Notes: generated by a model from the letters alone, not told the origin. DNA of 64,000 bases from Methanocella_A sp049676595 (GCF_049676595.1 NZ_CP187259.1:2914001-2978000), one strand, 5' to 3'; numbered from the stretch's first letter, positions 1-8,931 are shown. Numbers and translations are program-made.

Positions 1-999
1 CCACAGGCCCGAGCCGTCCTCCCTGTCGAGGGCGAACATCCAGCCGTCCTGGGTAACACCGTAGATCGCGTCGCCAGATACAGTAAGCGTAGAGTATATC
101 GGCCCGTAGTACCCGGATACCCACTTCAGTGTCCCGTTATTAGCGTAGAAGGATTTAGCATAGCCACCGTAGGTGCCGACGATGACAGTACCCTGGCCGG
201 GGTCTGCCGAAGGCGTGGCATCTGCCTTGTAGCCCAGGTTAGCCTTCCACAGTAGCGCCCCCGAGCTCTCGTCGAAAGCGAAGAGTTCCCCGCCGCGGGT
301 GGCGATGAAGACCTTGCCATCGAAGATCATGGGGGAAGCGTGAATCTGGCTGGCCGTATCGTAGGACCAGTCTATGTTTCCGGTTGCCGCATCCAGCGCA
401 TACACCTGCCCGTCGTGCATGCCGATGAAGACCTTCCCCTGATCGCCGGCAGGTGAAGCCTGAGTCGTATTGCGCTCGAGTTTCCAGACAACCTTACCGG
501 TGGCGAGGTCGAGGGCGTAGAAGTTACTGCCGTCCGTGCCCGTGAAAACCCGGTTTTCGTAGACCAGCGGCGACGAGTACATACCATCGCCTACCTGAGA
601 CTTCCAGACGAGCGAACCATCGGATGTGCGCACCCGATAGACGTTTCCGTCATATGACCCAAAGATCAGCGTGTCGTTCACAAGTGCAGGCGTATTCTCG
701 ATGGAGCCGCCTGCGGGGAAAATCCACTGCACCTTACCTGTCGCGAGGTCTGCCGCTATCAGAGAGTTTCCTGCCCCGTTCGCATAGTAAACGTTATTTC
801 CGGAGATCACGGCAGAGCCAATGACTCCGTTGCCGGCGTTGTTTACCCAGGCTGGCTCCAGGGGCGGAGCCAGAGTATCGGTGGTGTACGAGGTATGCCG
901 GGCGTCCTTTCTGACAGCCGTCCAGTCGCCCGCGATCGCCTGCGCCGGCATGAGGGCAAGCAAGGTGATGACTAATAGTATTGCGAGTGCTTTTCTCAC
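1..999 (-). CDS. Secreted PQQ-type beta-propeller repeat protein (3' end outside window)
   Basis: The gene starts at a GTG (997-999) preceded by GGAGGT, which lies inside the last codons of aglB. It begins with a clear Sec signal peptide: MRKALAILL, a hydrophobic core, and a cleavage site near AQAIA-GD. The rest is a series of blades with the signature of PQQ/WD40-like propellers, for example LIAADLATGKVQW, YALDLATGKVVW, VYALDAATGNIDW and LFAFDESSGALLWK. Such proteins act outside the cell as binding or structural propellers, and no enzyme active site is visible. It follows aglB with a one-base gap, so the two are co-transcribed and it may be an N-glycosylated surface protein. The C-terminus lies beyond base 1. 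Confidence 0.85.
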   Translation of the reverse strand, partial: MRKALAILLVITLLALMPAQAIAGDWTAVRKDARHTSYTTDTLAPPLEPAWVNNAGNGVIGSAVISGNNVYYANGAGNSLIAADLATGKVQWIFPAGGSIENTPALVNDTLIFGSYDGNVYRVRTSDGSLVWKSQVGDGMYSSPLVYENRVFTGTDGSNFYALDLATGKVVWKLERNTTQASPAGDQGKVFIGMHDGQVYALDAATGNIDWSYDTASQIHASPMIFDGKVFIATRGGELFAFDESSGALLWKANLGYKADATPSADPGQGTVIVGTYGGYAKSFYANNGTLKWVSGYYGPIYSTLTVSGDAIYGVTQDGWMFALDREDGSGLW

Positions 1000-1000
1000 T

Positions 1001-3550
1001 TTACATACCTCCGGCGATGATGGTCTTGCCTTCAGTGACCGCTTGCTCAGGCACCTGAACTTTTACTGTCCCTGAACTCGAAGTAAGGGTGTATTCCGGG
1101 CTCGTCAGGACATCGCCTGCCATGCCTGTCGAGTAGGGCACAGTAAAGCTGTAGGTACCTGAAGAGTCAGCAGTGGCGATACTATCGTATACTTTAGTAG
1201 TGCCGTCGTAGGTTACGTTCAGCCTGAGCCCGACTTTCGAGCCTGGCTCTGCGGTGCCGGTGATGGTCGCCCCTTTGACGTACTCAAAGATCTGCACGGT
1301 GTCCTGGCCATCGGTGATGTGCAGCAGGCGGTAGTGCTCCAGGCCGTTCTGCAAGCCGCCGATCGGGCTCATTCCGCCACAGCCCCACCCGTACCAGAGC
1401 CTGGCAAACATAGTGTTGTAGTACCGCTCGTTCCCTTCGTAGGCCACCTCCGACTGGTACGGCTGCGGCATCCGGTAGGTCACGAAGTACCGGTACGGGT
1501 CGTCGCCTGCTAGCGTAGGTATGTTCTCAAAAGTACCATAGTTGAACCCGAGGGTGCCAGGAGTCATACGCCGGTCGATCATCACGTAGCGGCTTTTGTG
1601 CGCGTCCATGATCAGGTTCGCCGAGGTCTCGTCCTGGGCGATGAAGTACCTCGAGCACTCATCGATACCCGTCTGGAAATTGTTAGAGACTGCAGGCCGC
1701 TCCGCCCGGTACAGGATGAAATTGCCGTCGTCCCACCAGTTCATGACGCTATACTCCGGCACGGCACCCATATCCGGCGAATATGTGTAAGACGTGGCCG
1801 GCGAGTGGTCTTTCAGCCAGGCCGCTGCCTGGTTCCAGTCCAGCGTATACGGCTCGGGAGTCGTGTACCGGGTGTAGGAGGAGTAAGCGGTCAGGGCGAG
1901 CACCAGCAGCAGAATCACAGCGGTGACGATCAGCAGTGGCGACAAACGGGCAGGTGTTTTTGTCCGGCCCTTATCGCCGGCCTTCCGAAGTTCCCCTGGT
2001 AACCGGTCCAGACCGGCTACGGACAGTACCCGGTACATTGCATAGCCAGCATATACTGACACGCAGGCTCCGAGCAGGTAGATAAACCGGGACTGCAGCA
2101 GCCCCAGCACGATGATCACGATCGACCAGGTGAGGAAGAAAATCCGCTCGTTGCTCGGGCGGGCCTTAGGGAACGAATAGATGAACCATGCCAGCCCTAC
2201 GATAGCCAGGAACAGGGCAGTGGAAAGGAAAGCGAACATCAAGGTCAGCGAGAATTGTCCCGACCAGTAGAGCAGAGGTGCCACTTCCGAGATGGATGAG
2301 AGGATGACGTTGCCGCTTCTCAGGAAAGTGATACCGCCTTCGAGGCCGGCGAACACCGCCGGCAGGAAGGTTTTAATGAAGAGCAGTCCAGTCGCTCCCA
2401 GGATCACGATGCCCGCCGGGAGGACGAACCAGGGTGCCTTCGCCCGGGAGACAGCCTGCCGCAGCCCTTCCATGCACAGGAAGAAGCCAGCCAGGCCGGC
2501 CATGAAGATCAGGTGGAAGAGCGAGAGGTGGATGGCACTGATTTCCAGCCGCATGCCATGGTAGCTGGTAATGGCCACAGGCCCCACGATCAGCAGGGCG
2601 ACGGCAGCCGCGACGAGGCCGGCGACCGAGAGGTACTCAGAGCCATCTTTTCTCCACGCGTCGACAGTATACTGGATAAGTGAGTATAGTATGATTACGC
2701 CGACGAAGATAGGTGCCCCGTCCCACGCGAAGACCATGGCTGCCGTGGCTGCACCGGCAAGAGCGGCATATACCAGAGGCTCCTTTTTCTGCGTCAGGTT
2801 CCGCAACGTCAGCCCCTGTGACTTTGCCCGGGAAACCGCCCGCATGAAGAGCACGTACATCGTAAGAGACAGCAGAACCTCAAGCACGTGATGGTCGACG
2901 TAGCCGAAGCTGGCCCGGAATATCGAGGCGGGCAGGATGGCCATGACAAACGCCGCCAGCAGCGCGACCTTCTCGTTAAAGACGTCCTTGACGAAGAAGT
3001 ACGCAGCCACAATGGCGAGCAGCCCGAGGCCTACCGGTAGTAAAGCTGAGACCAGCTCGATGGTGAAGGTGTCAGGATTGCCGAGGCCGACGATCAAGGC
3101 CAGCGTAGCCCCCAGCACATCAAGGAGCGGCGGCCAGCCCACGAAGTAGCCGTGGGGATAGTTCACGTACGGGTCGAAGACGTTGGTAAACGGGAAGTTC
3201 TCGACAGCGTAGGTGATCCGGCGCATGTGATAGTAAGGGTCGAACTCTGCGAACATCACGCGGCCGTCCCGGATAGCATAGGTAGATGGCAGCATCCTGA
3301 AGACCAGGCCTACGACGAGGATGCCCAGCAGCAGGACACCGGGAAGCGAAGGTCTCCAGGACAGTATTCTGCTTGCCAGAGAGGCCCGAGTCTGCGGCGC
3401 CTCCGGCTTCGGGGCGGCGGCAGCAGGCACTTCCGCGGCGATTTCCTGCGTAGAAGACTGGACTGCCACGACATTGTCGATCGGGGCATCAGGGAGCTTC
3501 TGTTTAGGTGCACGTGACTTCTTCTTCGAAGAGCTCATGAGTAGGACCAT
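1001..3550 (-). CDS. aglB: Dolichyl-phosphooligosaccharide-protein glycotransferase AglB (STT3 family)
   Basis: This membrane enzyme transfers a lipid-linked glycan to Asn-X-Ser/Thr sequons of exported proteins. At 849 aa it is within the usual archaeal range. A lysine-rich, Ala/Pro-rich cytoplasmic tail of about 70 aa precedes some 13 hydrophobic segments. The first extracytoplasmic loop carries EFDPYYHMRR, the catalytic acidic and metal-binding motif, near residue 105. The sequon-binding motif appears as WWDDG (canonical WWDYG) near residue 610, followed by a beta-rich C-terminal domain. ATG 3550 was chosen because a TATA-like box at 3563-3575 would place transcription initiation almost on it; an in-frame ATG at 3538 is an alternative. 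It forms an operon with the downstream propeller gene. Confidence 0.95.
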   Translation of the reverse strand: MVLLMSSSKKKSRAPKQKLPDAPIDNVVAVQSSTQEIAAEVPAAAAPKPEAPQTRASLASRILSWRPSLPGVLLLGILVVGLVFRMLPSTYAIRDGRVMFAEFDPYYHMRRITYAVENFPFTNVFDPYVNYPHGYFVGWPPLLDVLGATLALIVGLGNPDTFTIELVSALLPVGLGLLAIVAAYFFVKDVFNEKVALLAAFVMAILPASIFRASFGYVDHHVLEVLLSLTMYVLFMRAVSRAKSQGLTLRNLTQKKEPLVYAALAGAATAAMVFAWDGAPIFVGVIILYSLIQYTVDAWRKDGSEYLSVAGLVAAAVALLIVGPVAITSYHGMRLEISAIHLSLFHLIFMAGLAGFFLCMEGLRQAVSRAKAPWFVLPAGIVILGATGLLFIKTFLPAVFAGLEGGITFLRSGNVILSSISEVAPLLYWSGQFSLTLMFAFLSTALFLAIVGLAWFIYSFPKARPSNERIFFLTWSIVIIVLGLLQSRFIYLLGACVSVYAGYAMYRVLSVAGLDRLPGELRKAGDKGRTKTPARLSPLLIVTAVILLLVLALTAYSSYTRYTTPEPYTLDWNQAAAWLKDHSPATSYTYSPDMGAVPEYSVMNWWDDGNFILYRAERPAVSNNFQTGIDECSRYFIAQDETSANLIMDAHKSRYVMIDRRMTPGTLGFNYGTFENIPTLAGDDPYRYFVTYRMPQPYQSEVAYEGNERYYNTMFARLWYGWGCGGMSPIGGLQNGLEHYRLLHITDGQDTVQIFEYVKGATITGTAEPGSKVGLRLNVTYDGTTKVYDSIATADSSGTYSFTVPYSTGMAGDVLTSPEYTLTSSSGTVKVQVPEQAVTEGKTIIAGGM

Positions 3551-3562
3551 TACTTAATCATA

Positions 3563-3575
3563 CTCTTTTATTTAA
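3563..3575 (-). promoter_or_regulatory. TATA-like box of aglB
   Basis: On the minus strand the sequence reads TTAAATAAAAGAG. Its centre is about 20-25 nt before ATG 3550, the archaeal distance for a leaderless or nearly leaderless transcript. No ribosome binding site precedes that ATG. Confidence 0.45.
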
Positions 3576-3785
3576 TAGTTAGTGGTGTCCGGAAGGTGCT
3601 GCCGGCCCAAAATACAGGCATACGTCGGCCGGTTCACATCACAGGCAGCCAGAAGTGCAGGAGATACTGGGCGGCAGGACGAGACGATAAATTTTTATCA
3701 TGCCACGAACAACTACCCGCACATGGACGTCGGATGGGACAGAGATCCCTTGCCTTGCTCAGCCCCTGAAGGTGACTGGAAAGAG

Positions 3786-4217
3786 ATGTCGCCGGAGATG
3801 AGCAGGCTCACAGCCAGCCCGAGCTACCTTTTGCTCGAGGTCATCCACTCCTGGCAAAAGAGGATTAAGGAAAAGCTCGCCGACTTCGACCTCACCAGCA
3901 CCCAGCTGACCATGCTGGCCAGCCTGATGGTGATGACCAAAAACGGCAAGCTGGTTACCCAGGCAGACCTGGCGAGCTTCCAGAATGCGGATAAGATGAT
4001 GGTCTCCGAAGTACTGCGTGCCCTGGAAAAGAAAGGCTATATCGACAGGCAGGAACATCCGGTAGACAGAAGGGCGAGATCCCTCGTGATCACTGACAAG
4101 GGGAGGGAAACCATAGACGTCGCCCTGAAAGAAGCAATCAGGTTCGACGAGGAGTTCTTCGCAGCCGTCGGCGAGGACATGGATACCTTTATCAAAATAT
4201 TGAAAAGGCTGCTGTAA
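3786..4217 (+). CDS. MarR-family winged-helix transcriptional regulator
   Basis: This 143-aa protein has the MarR architecture: an N-terminal dimerisation helix (YLLLEVIHSWQKRIKEKL), a winged helix with recognition region TQADLASFQNADKMMVSEVLRALEKKG, the wing signature DRQEHPVDRRARSLVITDKG (the MarR DxRxxxxxLT element), and a C-terminal dimerisation helix. ATG 3786 has GGTGA about ten bases upstream and gives the normal family length. ATG 3723 is an alternative, because a TATA-like stretch near 3690 would make that start leaderless. The next gene is a large MMPL exporter, and its upstream region contains TAGTAAG repeats and a perfect palindrome. I infer that this protein represses the exporter gene and responds to a small ligand. 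Confidence 0.85.
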   Translation: MSPEMSRLTASPSYLLLEVIHSWQKRIKEKLADFDLTSTQLTMLASLMVMTKNGKLVTQADLASFQNADKMMVSEVLRALEKKGYIDRQEHPVDRRARSLVITDKGRETIDVALKEAIRFDEEFFAAVGEDMDTFIKILKRLL

Positions 4218-4297
4218 ACTGAAGTAATATATAGTAAGAATCAGCCCTTATTGAGTCTGGAATAGCACATTAAAGACTTACGGTTTCATCGTTCCGT

Positions 4298-4306
4298 TAT
4301 ATAAAG
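4298..4306 (+). promoter_or_regulatory. TATA box of the MMPL exporter gene
   Basis: TTATATAAA would place the transcription start at about 4325-4332, just before the operator-like repeats at 4334-4378. A regulator bound there would block initiation or early elongation. Confidence 0.5.
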
Positions 4307-4333
4307 TTATTTACTGAAGTGCCAAGGTATTTA

Positions 4334-4378
4334 TAGTAAGTGAAGGTATAAGCTGCGCTTAGTAAGCCCACTTACTAA
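4334..4378 (+). promoter_or_regulatory. Operator-like repeats, probable MarR site
   Basis: A perfect inverted repeat, TTAGTAAG-CCCA-CTTACTAA, occupies 4359-4378. The half-site TAGTAAG also occurs as direct copies at 4334-4340 and, just behind the marR gene, at 4232-4238. Palindromes of about 20 bp are the normal target of MarR dimers, and this one lies between the TATA box and the start of the exporter gene. Confidence 0.65.
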
Positions 4379-4455
4379 ATACGAAGTGCCTTTGATAAAA
4401 TGGCAGCCGGCTTAACCGGCCGCCTATCAAAACCGCAAAGCGAAGAGGTGTTAAC

Positions 4456-7400
4456 ATATTCAAAAAGCTCGGTGAGCTGATCGCCAGCAAACCGCTGGTG
4501 GTCATCGGGGTATGGGTACTCATTCTGATACTCATGGCGCCGCTGGCGCTCAACCTCTCTGACACACTGAAGTACGACGCGACGAACTTCATGCCGAAGG
4601 ACACGGACTCGTCCAAAGCCCAGAAGATCTACGATACCCAGTTCCCGGCTCCGGAAACGACCCAGCTGATCGTAGTCGTCGAGTCGGATAACCGGACAGC
4701 AGCTTCTGACTTTATCAGAAGGCTCAACGCCACTGTCGTCAACGACAGCTCTATCGTAAACCTGTCAGGCACCACCTCACTTTGCGGGATGCAGCGGGCG
4801 ATGCTGGTCAACATGACCCCCGAGCTCCACGAAGGGCTCTACGCCGGCTACGAGAACATCTCTGAAGCCAACTTTGAGATGTACAACGCTACCGACACGC
4901 TGCTCAATTCCAGCGAGGGCATGTACGATCTGAAGGAGGCTGTCCTGCAGATCAACGACCAGATCCATCGGGGCCAGCGGCAGATGCAGCAGCTCAGCAG
5001 CCAGCTCTACGCGGGCAGAGACCAGCTTGTCTCGGGCCATGATGGCATGTACCAGCTTAAGGCAGCCCCGGACATGATCTACGGGGTACCTCACAACTTT
5101 GTATCCATTTACCAGGGCAGGATCGGCGCGGGCGATAACGACTCGGTAAGCAGCGAGACAGCTTACAACGCGATGAGCTCCCAGGTCAGCGGCCCGGCTT
5201 CCGGGTACCTGGCGGCCTTCTACGGTGCCTGGAACAGCCCCGGCATCTCTTCGATCACCAGCCCGGACGAGAGAGCCCGGGCAGCCATTCAGGCAGCGTT
5301 CCCCCAGGTACTGGCAGGCATTTCTGACCCGGCCCAGAGAGCCATGTTCCAGGCGGCCTACGCCGGCATGAGCTACGACACCTACAGCCCGGCTGCAGTC
5401 AAGGCGTTCTGCGTTAACACTGCCATGGCCCAGGGGAACCTTGAGGCCAGCTATAAGCCCCAGCTGGAGGCAGTCTACGATCTCGGCCCTAACCCGTCTT
5501 CCGGCGCTTACGATCAGATGGTGCTGGCCGGCGCCCGCTCGATGCCGGGAGTCACCGACGACCAGTTCCAGGCCGTCAAAGATGTCTACTACATGGGCAG
5601 GAACCCCCACCCGGGCACCATTGCCGATTACCTGATCCGGAAGGCAAAGGAGAGCACGGATGATCCGGATGCTAAACAGCTCATCCAGGAAGCCTGGGAT
5701 CTTGGCAACCCGACCGAAGAAGAGGCTAACAGCTACGTCCTGAAGAAGATCACCAAGGATATGAACGAGTCGGAGACCGCCACGGTCAAGGAAATCTATG
5801 GCTGGGGCCCGAAGCCGAACAACTCCACTGTTGCCGACTACGTGCTGAGGAAGGCGATGGAGGGTAAGAACGCTTCCGAGAACCAGACGATAATGGAAAT
5901 TTACAGCCTCGGCCGCAACGCCTCCAACGAGAGTGTCAAGGCCTATGTCGTGGGGAAGATCATCGACAGCATGAACACGACAGGAGGCGACAACTCCTAC
6001 TTCTTCGCCCTGCTGGACCTCGACAGGAACCTTTCCGATTCGGAGCTGGAGGCCTTTGCGGGCAACTGGGCGGACACCCACGACTACAACAGCCCCAAGA
6101 TGTTCCCGGACCAGATCACGAAAAGCCTGACCGCAGGTAACGTGACGCTATACCTGGTGACGCTGGACGCGGACAATACCAAAGACGACGACCTGATCAA
6201 CGCCGACATCGGGCAGCTGAGGAAAAACATCCTCGACCTGAAAGCTGCAGGAGACTTCTCCTCGGTCAACGCCTACGTGACCGGCTCCGGAGCCATGAGT
6301 ACCGACACCGAGGCAGCCTCGATGAACGACATCAGCAACATCGACAAGTTCACGATCCTGGTCGTGCTGGTTCTCCTGCTGCTGTACTTCAGGTCGATCC
6401 TGACCCCGTTCGTACCGCTGGCCGCCATCGGCGTGGCCATCGTGAGCAGCATGGGCGCGCTGACCATCATCAGCCACTACATGGACCTTTACTACATCAT
6501 CCAGACCCTGATCGTCGTGATCATGATGGGCGCAGGCATCGACTACTGCGTCTTCATGCTCTCGAGGTACGTCGAAGAGCGGCGCGAGGGTAAGGATAAG
6601 AAGGCCGCCGTGATCACCATGGTCGAGCACGCCGGCAAGAGCATCGCCTCCAGCGGCCTGACGGCAGCGCTGGGCTTCGGCGCGCTGATCTTCAGCGGCC
6701 AGGGCATGTTCACCTCCATAGGCGTCGGCGTGTCCATCGGGCTGATCGTCTCGATGATCACAGCCCTCACCCTAATCCCTGCGGTACTGATGCTGGTAGG
6801 CGATCGCCTGTTCTGGCCCAACAAGATCTTCAACGTGAAGCCGAGCCAGACCCTCACGGGCTTCTGGGACAGGCTCACCGGTAACGTGCTGAAGCACTCG
6901 AAGGTCATCGTGGCCCTCGCAGTGCTGCTGGCAGTGCCGGCGATCTTCTTCGCCGCCCAGCTCAGCACGGGCATGGACATGGTCTCGATGCTGCCGGACA
7001 ACGTGGAGAGCAAGACCGGCTACGACGTGCTCGAGGAATCCATGGGCAGCAGCCTGATGGGCAAGGTCATGATCACGGCCACCCTGCCGGTGAACCTGAC
7101 CGACGACTCGGGCAACCAGACAGTTGCGGCCATGAACAGGATAGAGAACATCTCCGCCATGGTCGGCGGTATCCACGGCGTAGACAAAGTCTATTCCATG
7201 ACCCGCCCCGACGGCGCGACCATCACCTACGATAACCTGACAGGTTACTCCCCGGTCGAAAAGGCGTACTACGAGAAGTACATGGATAACGCCACCGGTT
7301 TAGACGGCCGGACCACCGTGATCTACGCCTCGTTCAACGGCTCCCCGTACTCCAACGAGGCCTTCCACGCCATAGACGAGATGCGGGCCATGCTCAAGGA

Positions 7401-8103
7401 CAACAGCACCGGAGCCCTGGAGAATACCGAGTTCCACGTGGGAGGCTCCCCCGCCATGACGAGGGACGTAGAGGCCGCCAACATCAACGGCTTCATGGTA
7501 GTCCTGCCCATCGTCATCGTGGGCATCCTGCTCATCCTGATCGTGCTGCTGAGATCGGTGTTCCTCCCGTTCCGCATCCTGGTCACGCTATCCCTGAGCA
7601 TCTGCATGACCCTGGCGGCCTACGTCATAGTCTACCAGATCGGGCAGGGAGCGACGATGATCTTCATGCTCCCGATGATGCTGTTCTGCGCCCTCATGGG
7701 CATGGGCGTAGACTACGACATCTTCCTCGTGACGAGGATCCTGGAGGAGAAGCAGAAGGGTAAGAGCGACCGGGAGGCGATCAAGAAAGCGATCTCCTCG
7801 ACCGGGCTGATCATCCTGATCTGCTCCTTCATCATGGCCGGAGCGTTCGGCACCCTGATGCTGTCCAGCATGCAGATGATGCAGCAGATAGGCTTCGCGC
7901 TGTCAGCTGGAGTACTCATCGACGCCACGCTGATGCTCATGATCGTGGTACCCGCGGTCATGATCCTCATGGGCAAGTGGAACTGGTGGTGGCCCTTCGG
8001 GGGCCAGAGGTCTAAGGACCGTGAAGCGCCGGCAAAGCCGGGTGAGGATAAGGTAGCAGAACCTGCAAAGCTGGTGGTGCCAGAGGAAACTAAGAAAGAG
8101 TAA
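4456..8103 (+). CDS. MMPL/RND-superfamily exporter with a very large outer loop, probable ATA start
   Basis: This is a polytopic membrane protein of about 1215 aa with two MMPL (sterol-sensing-like) domains, each followed by four or five hydrophobic segments. Signature segments are GAGIDYCVFMLSRYVEERREG (split here as GAGIDYCVF and MLSRYVEE) in the first half and MGMGVDYDIFLVTRILEE in the second; the Asp pairs are the proton-relay positions of this family. It should export lipids or hydrophobic compounds using proton motive force. The first outer loop is enlarged to about 550 aa, contains tandem repeats and many Asn sequons, and is a likely AglB substrate. The conserved N-terminus FKKLGELIASKP lies upstream of GTG 4498. 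The only start matching it is ATA 4456, five bases after GAGGTG. GTG 4498 is the conservative alternative. Confidence 0.9.
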   Translation: MFKKLGELIASKPLVVIGVWVLILILMAPLALNLSDTLKYDATNFMPKDTDSSKAQKIYDTQFPAPETTQLIVVVESDNRTAASDFIRRLNATVVNDSSIVNLSGTTSLCGMQRAMLVNMTPELHEGLYAGYENISEANFEMYNATDTLLNSSEGMYDLKEAVLQINDQIHRGQRQMQQLSSQLYAGRDQLVSGHDGMYQLKAAPDMIYGVPHNFVSIYQGRIGAGDNDSVSSETAYNAMSSQVSGPASGYLAAFYGAWNSPGISSITSPDERARAAIQAAFPQVLAGISDPAQRAMFQAAYAGMSYDTYSPAAVKAFCVNTAMAQGNLEASYKPQLEAVYDLGPNPSSGAYDQMVLAGARSMPGVTDDQFQAVKDVYYMGRNPHPGTIADYLIRKAKESTDDPDAKQLIQEAWDLGNPTEEEANSYVLKKITKDMNESETATVKEIYGWGPKPNNSTVADYVLRKAMEGKNASENQTIMEIYSLGRNASNESVKAYVVGKIIDSMNTTGGDNSYFFALLDLDRNLSDSELEAFAGNWADTHDYNSPKMFPDQITKSLTAGNVTLYLVTLDADNTKDDDLINADIGQLRKNILDLKAAGDFSSVNAYVTGSGAMSTDTEAASMNDISNIDKFTILVVLVLLLLYFRSILTPFVPLAAIGVAIVSSMGALTIISHYMDLYYIIQTLIVVIMMGAGIDYCVFMLSRYVEERREGKDKKAAVITMVEHAGKSIASSGLTAALGFGALIFSGQGMFTSIGVGVSIGLIVSMITALTLIPAVLMLVGDRLFWPNKIFNVKPSQTLTGFWDRLTGNVLKHSKVIVALAVLLAVPAIFFAAQLSTGMDMVSMLPDNVESKTGYDVLEESMGSSLMGKVMITATLPVNLTDDSGNQTVAAMNRIENISAMVGGIHGVDKVYSMTRPDGATITYDNLTGYSPVEKAYYEKYMDNATGLDGRTTVIYASFNGSPYSNEAFHAIDEMRAMLKDNSTGALENTEFHVGGSPAMTRDVEAANINGFMVVLPIVIVGILLILIVLLRSVFLPFRILVTLSLSICMTLAAYVIVYQIGQGATMIFMLPMMLFCALMGMGVDYDIFLVTRILEEKQKGKSDREAIKKAISSTGLIILICSFIMAGAFGTLMLSSMQMMQQIGFALSAGVLIDATLMLMIVVPAVMILMGKWNWWWPFGGQRSKDREAPAKPGEDKVAEPAKLVVPEETKKE
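5458..5970 (+). repeat. Tandem 35-40-residue protein repeats in the MMPL outer loop
   Basis: Within the exporter, units of the form (E/K)xxYxxGxxPxxxTxxDYVLRKAxE recur four to five times. Examples are VYYMGRNPHPGTIADYLIRK, IYGWGPKPNNSTVADYVLRK and IYSLGRNASNESVKAYVVGK. An older, more diverged unit (VYDLGPNPSSGAYDQM) comes first. Standard MMPL loops have no such array. Confidence 0.7.
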
Positions 8104-8123
8104 AGTCCAGGCAAAACAACAGT

Positions 8124-8155
8124 GCCGGGGAGTTTGCCCCGGCTTACTTTTTTCT
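8124..8155 (+). terminator. Hairpin terminator after the MMPL gene
   Basis: The stem GCCGGGG / CCCCGGC (8124-8130 with 8137-8143) has a six-base loop and is followed by TTACTTTTTTCT. It lies 20 bp after the MMPL stop codon. Confidence 0.7.
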
Positions 8156-8317
8156 GCAATTATTAATGGCCTTTGAACGCACACGATCGCTGCGCTGTGC
8201 CAGAAACACAGATTGAAACTGATGCCACAGATTGCACAGATACTAATCGATGATAAATAGGTTTAACGTCAACCACTTTGATCCAATGCCATCTGTGCAA
8301 TTTGTAAAATCGGTATT

Positions 8318-8822
8318 CCATGAAAAACTGTTGGTCCGGGAGGTGTTGAGAGGTCGGGGAGGAGGTCGGGGAGGTACCGGGAGTTTGGAGAGGACACGTT
8401 CAAGCTGGGAGGTCAGGGAGGTCAGGAGGTCTGAGAGGAGGTTATGTGAGGTACCCGGAGGTCCGAGAGAATTTTGTTGGTGATCACATTCGAACTATCT
8501 GGGGCTGTCAGGTACCGTTTACACGAAGTACTCAAAGTACTCGAAGTACCCGAAGTCATACTTTAAGATCGGCTTGCAGTCAGCCCTTTTATCGTACTTC
8601 GCGTACTTCGTGTACCTTGTGTACTTCGTGTAAATGGTACGGGCGCTCATCCGAAAAGTGCAGAATAATACCCCGTTATCCTCCCAGACCTTTCCACACT
8701 CCCAGACCTCCTCTCCGACCTCTGTGACCGACACGGAGGTGTCCCTTGCCTATCTCTAACCTCCCAGCTTGAAAATCCTCCCCAACCTCCAGGGAACTCC
8801 CCGACCTCCAGGAGTTTTTCAC
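8318..8822. repeat. GGAGGTC-word palindromic element (copy 1, interrupted)
   Basis: The left arm consists of reiterated GGAGGTC/GGGGAGG words (8336-8465). The right arm consists of their complements, CCTCCC/GACCTCC (8678-8815). The two outer ends, CCATGAAAAACTGTTGGTCC and CTCCAGGAGTTTTTCAC, match in opposite orientation the ends of the element at 40897-41180. That copy lacks the central 190 bp present here. Confidence 0.75.
8506..8645. repeat. GAAGTAC-word palindromic element (copy 1)
   Basis: It starts GTCAGGTACCGTTTACACGA, continues with GAAGTACTC-type words, passes through an AT-richer centre, and returns as GTACTTCGCGTACTTCGTGT with the end AAATGGTACGGG. The same start, centre and end occur in the element at 9944-10081, so this is a defined repeat family of about 140 bp. 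Confidence 0.8.
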
Positions 8823-8907
8823 AAGCTTAACTTGAAAACGCCCTTTTCATGACAGAATCAATCAGTGATCCTGGCACAGCGCAGCGATCGGCATCGCATC
8901 ACCTCAA

Positions 8908-8931
8908 GAACGCCTGCTAAAGCAGGCGTTC
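8908..8931. repeat. Short perfect hairpin
   Basis: GAACGCCTGCT-AA-AGCAGGCGTTC is an 11-bp perfect stem with a two-base loop. It stands 95 bp beyond the 3' end of the ferredoxin-type gene. No T-run follows on either strand, so a terminator role is uncertain. Confidence 0.5.

Larger units (their letters stand above)
8184..8890. repeat. Nested palindromic repeat locus A, outermost element
   Basis: The locus is bounded by an exact 20-bp inverted repeat: CGATCGCTGCGCTGTGCCAG at 8184-8203 and its complement at 8871-8890. Inside the left end lie the CAGATTGCACAGAT-type words also found in the elements at 44708 and 48923 (8208-8300). The rest is taken up by a GGAGGTC-type element, which itself contains a GAAGTAC-type element. 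No convincing protein gene lies in 8104-9024; short open frames here are products of the repeats. Confidence 0.8.

Noticed and set aside
4777..6081. Minus-strand 434-codon frame
   Set aside because: Antisense shadow of the MMPL gene, without start signal or domain.
8250..8734. Short open frames inside locus A on both strands
   Set aside because: They consist of translated repeat words (Arg/Gly/Ser or Thr/Pro/Ser runs) and have no start signals.
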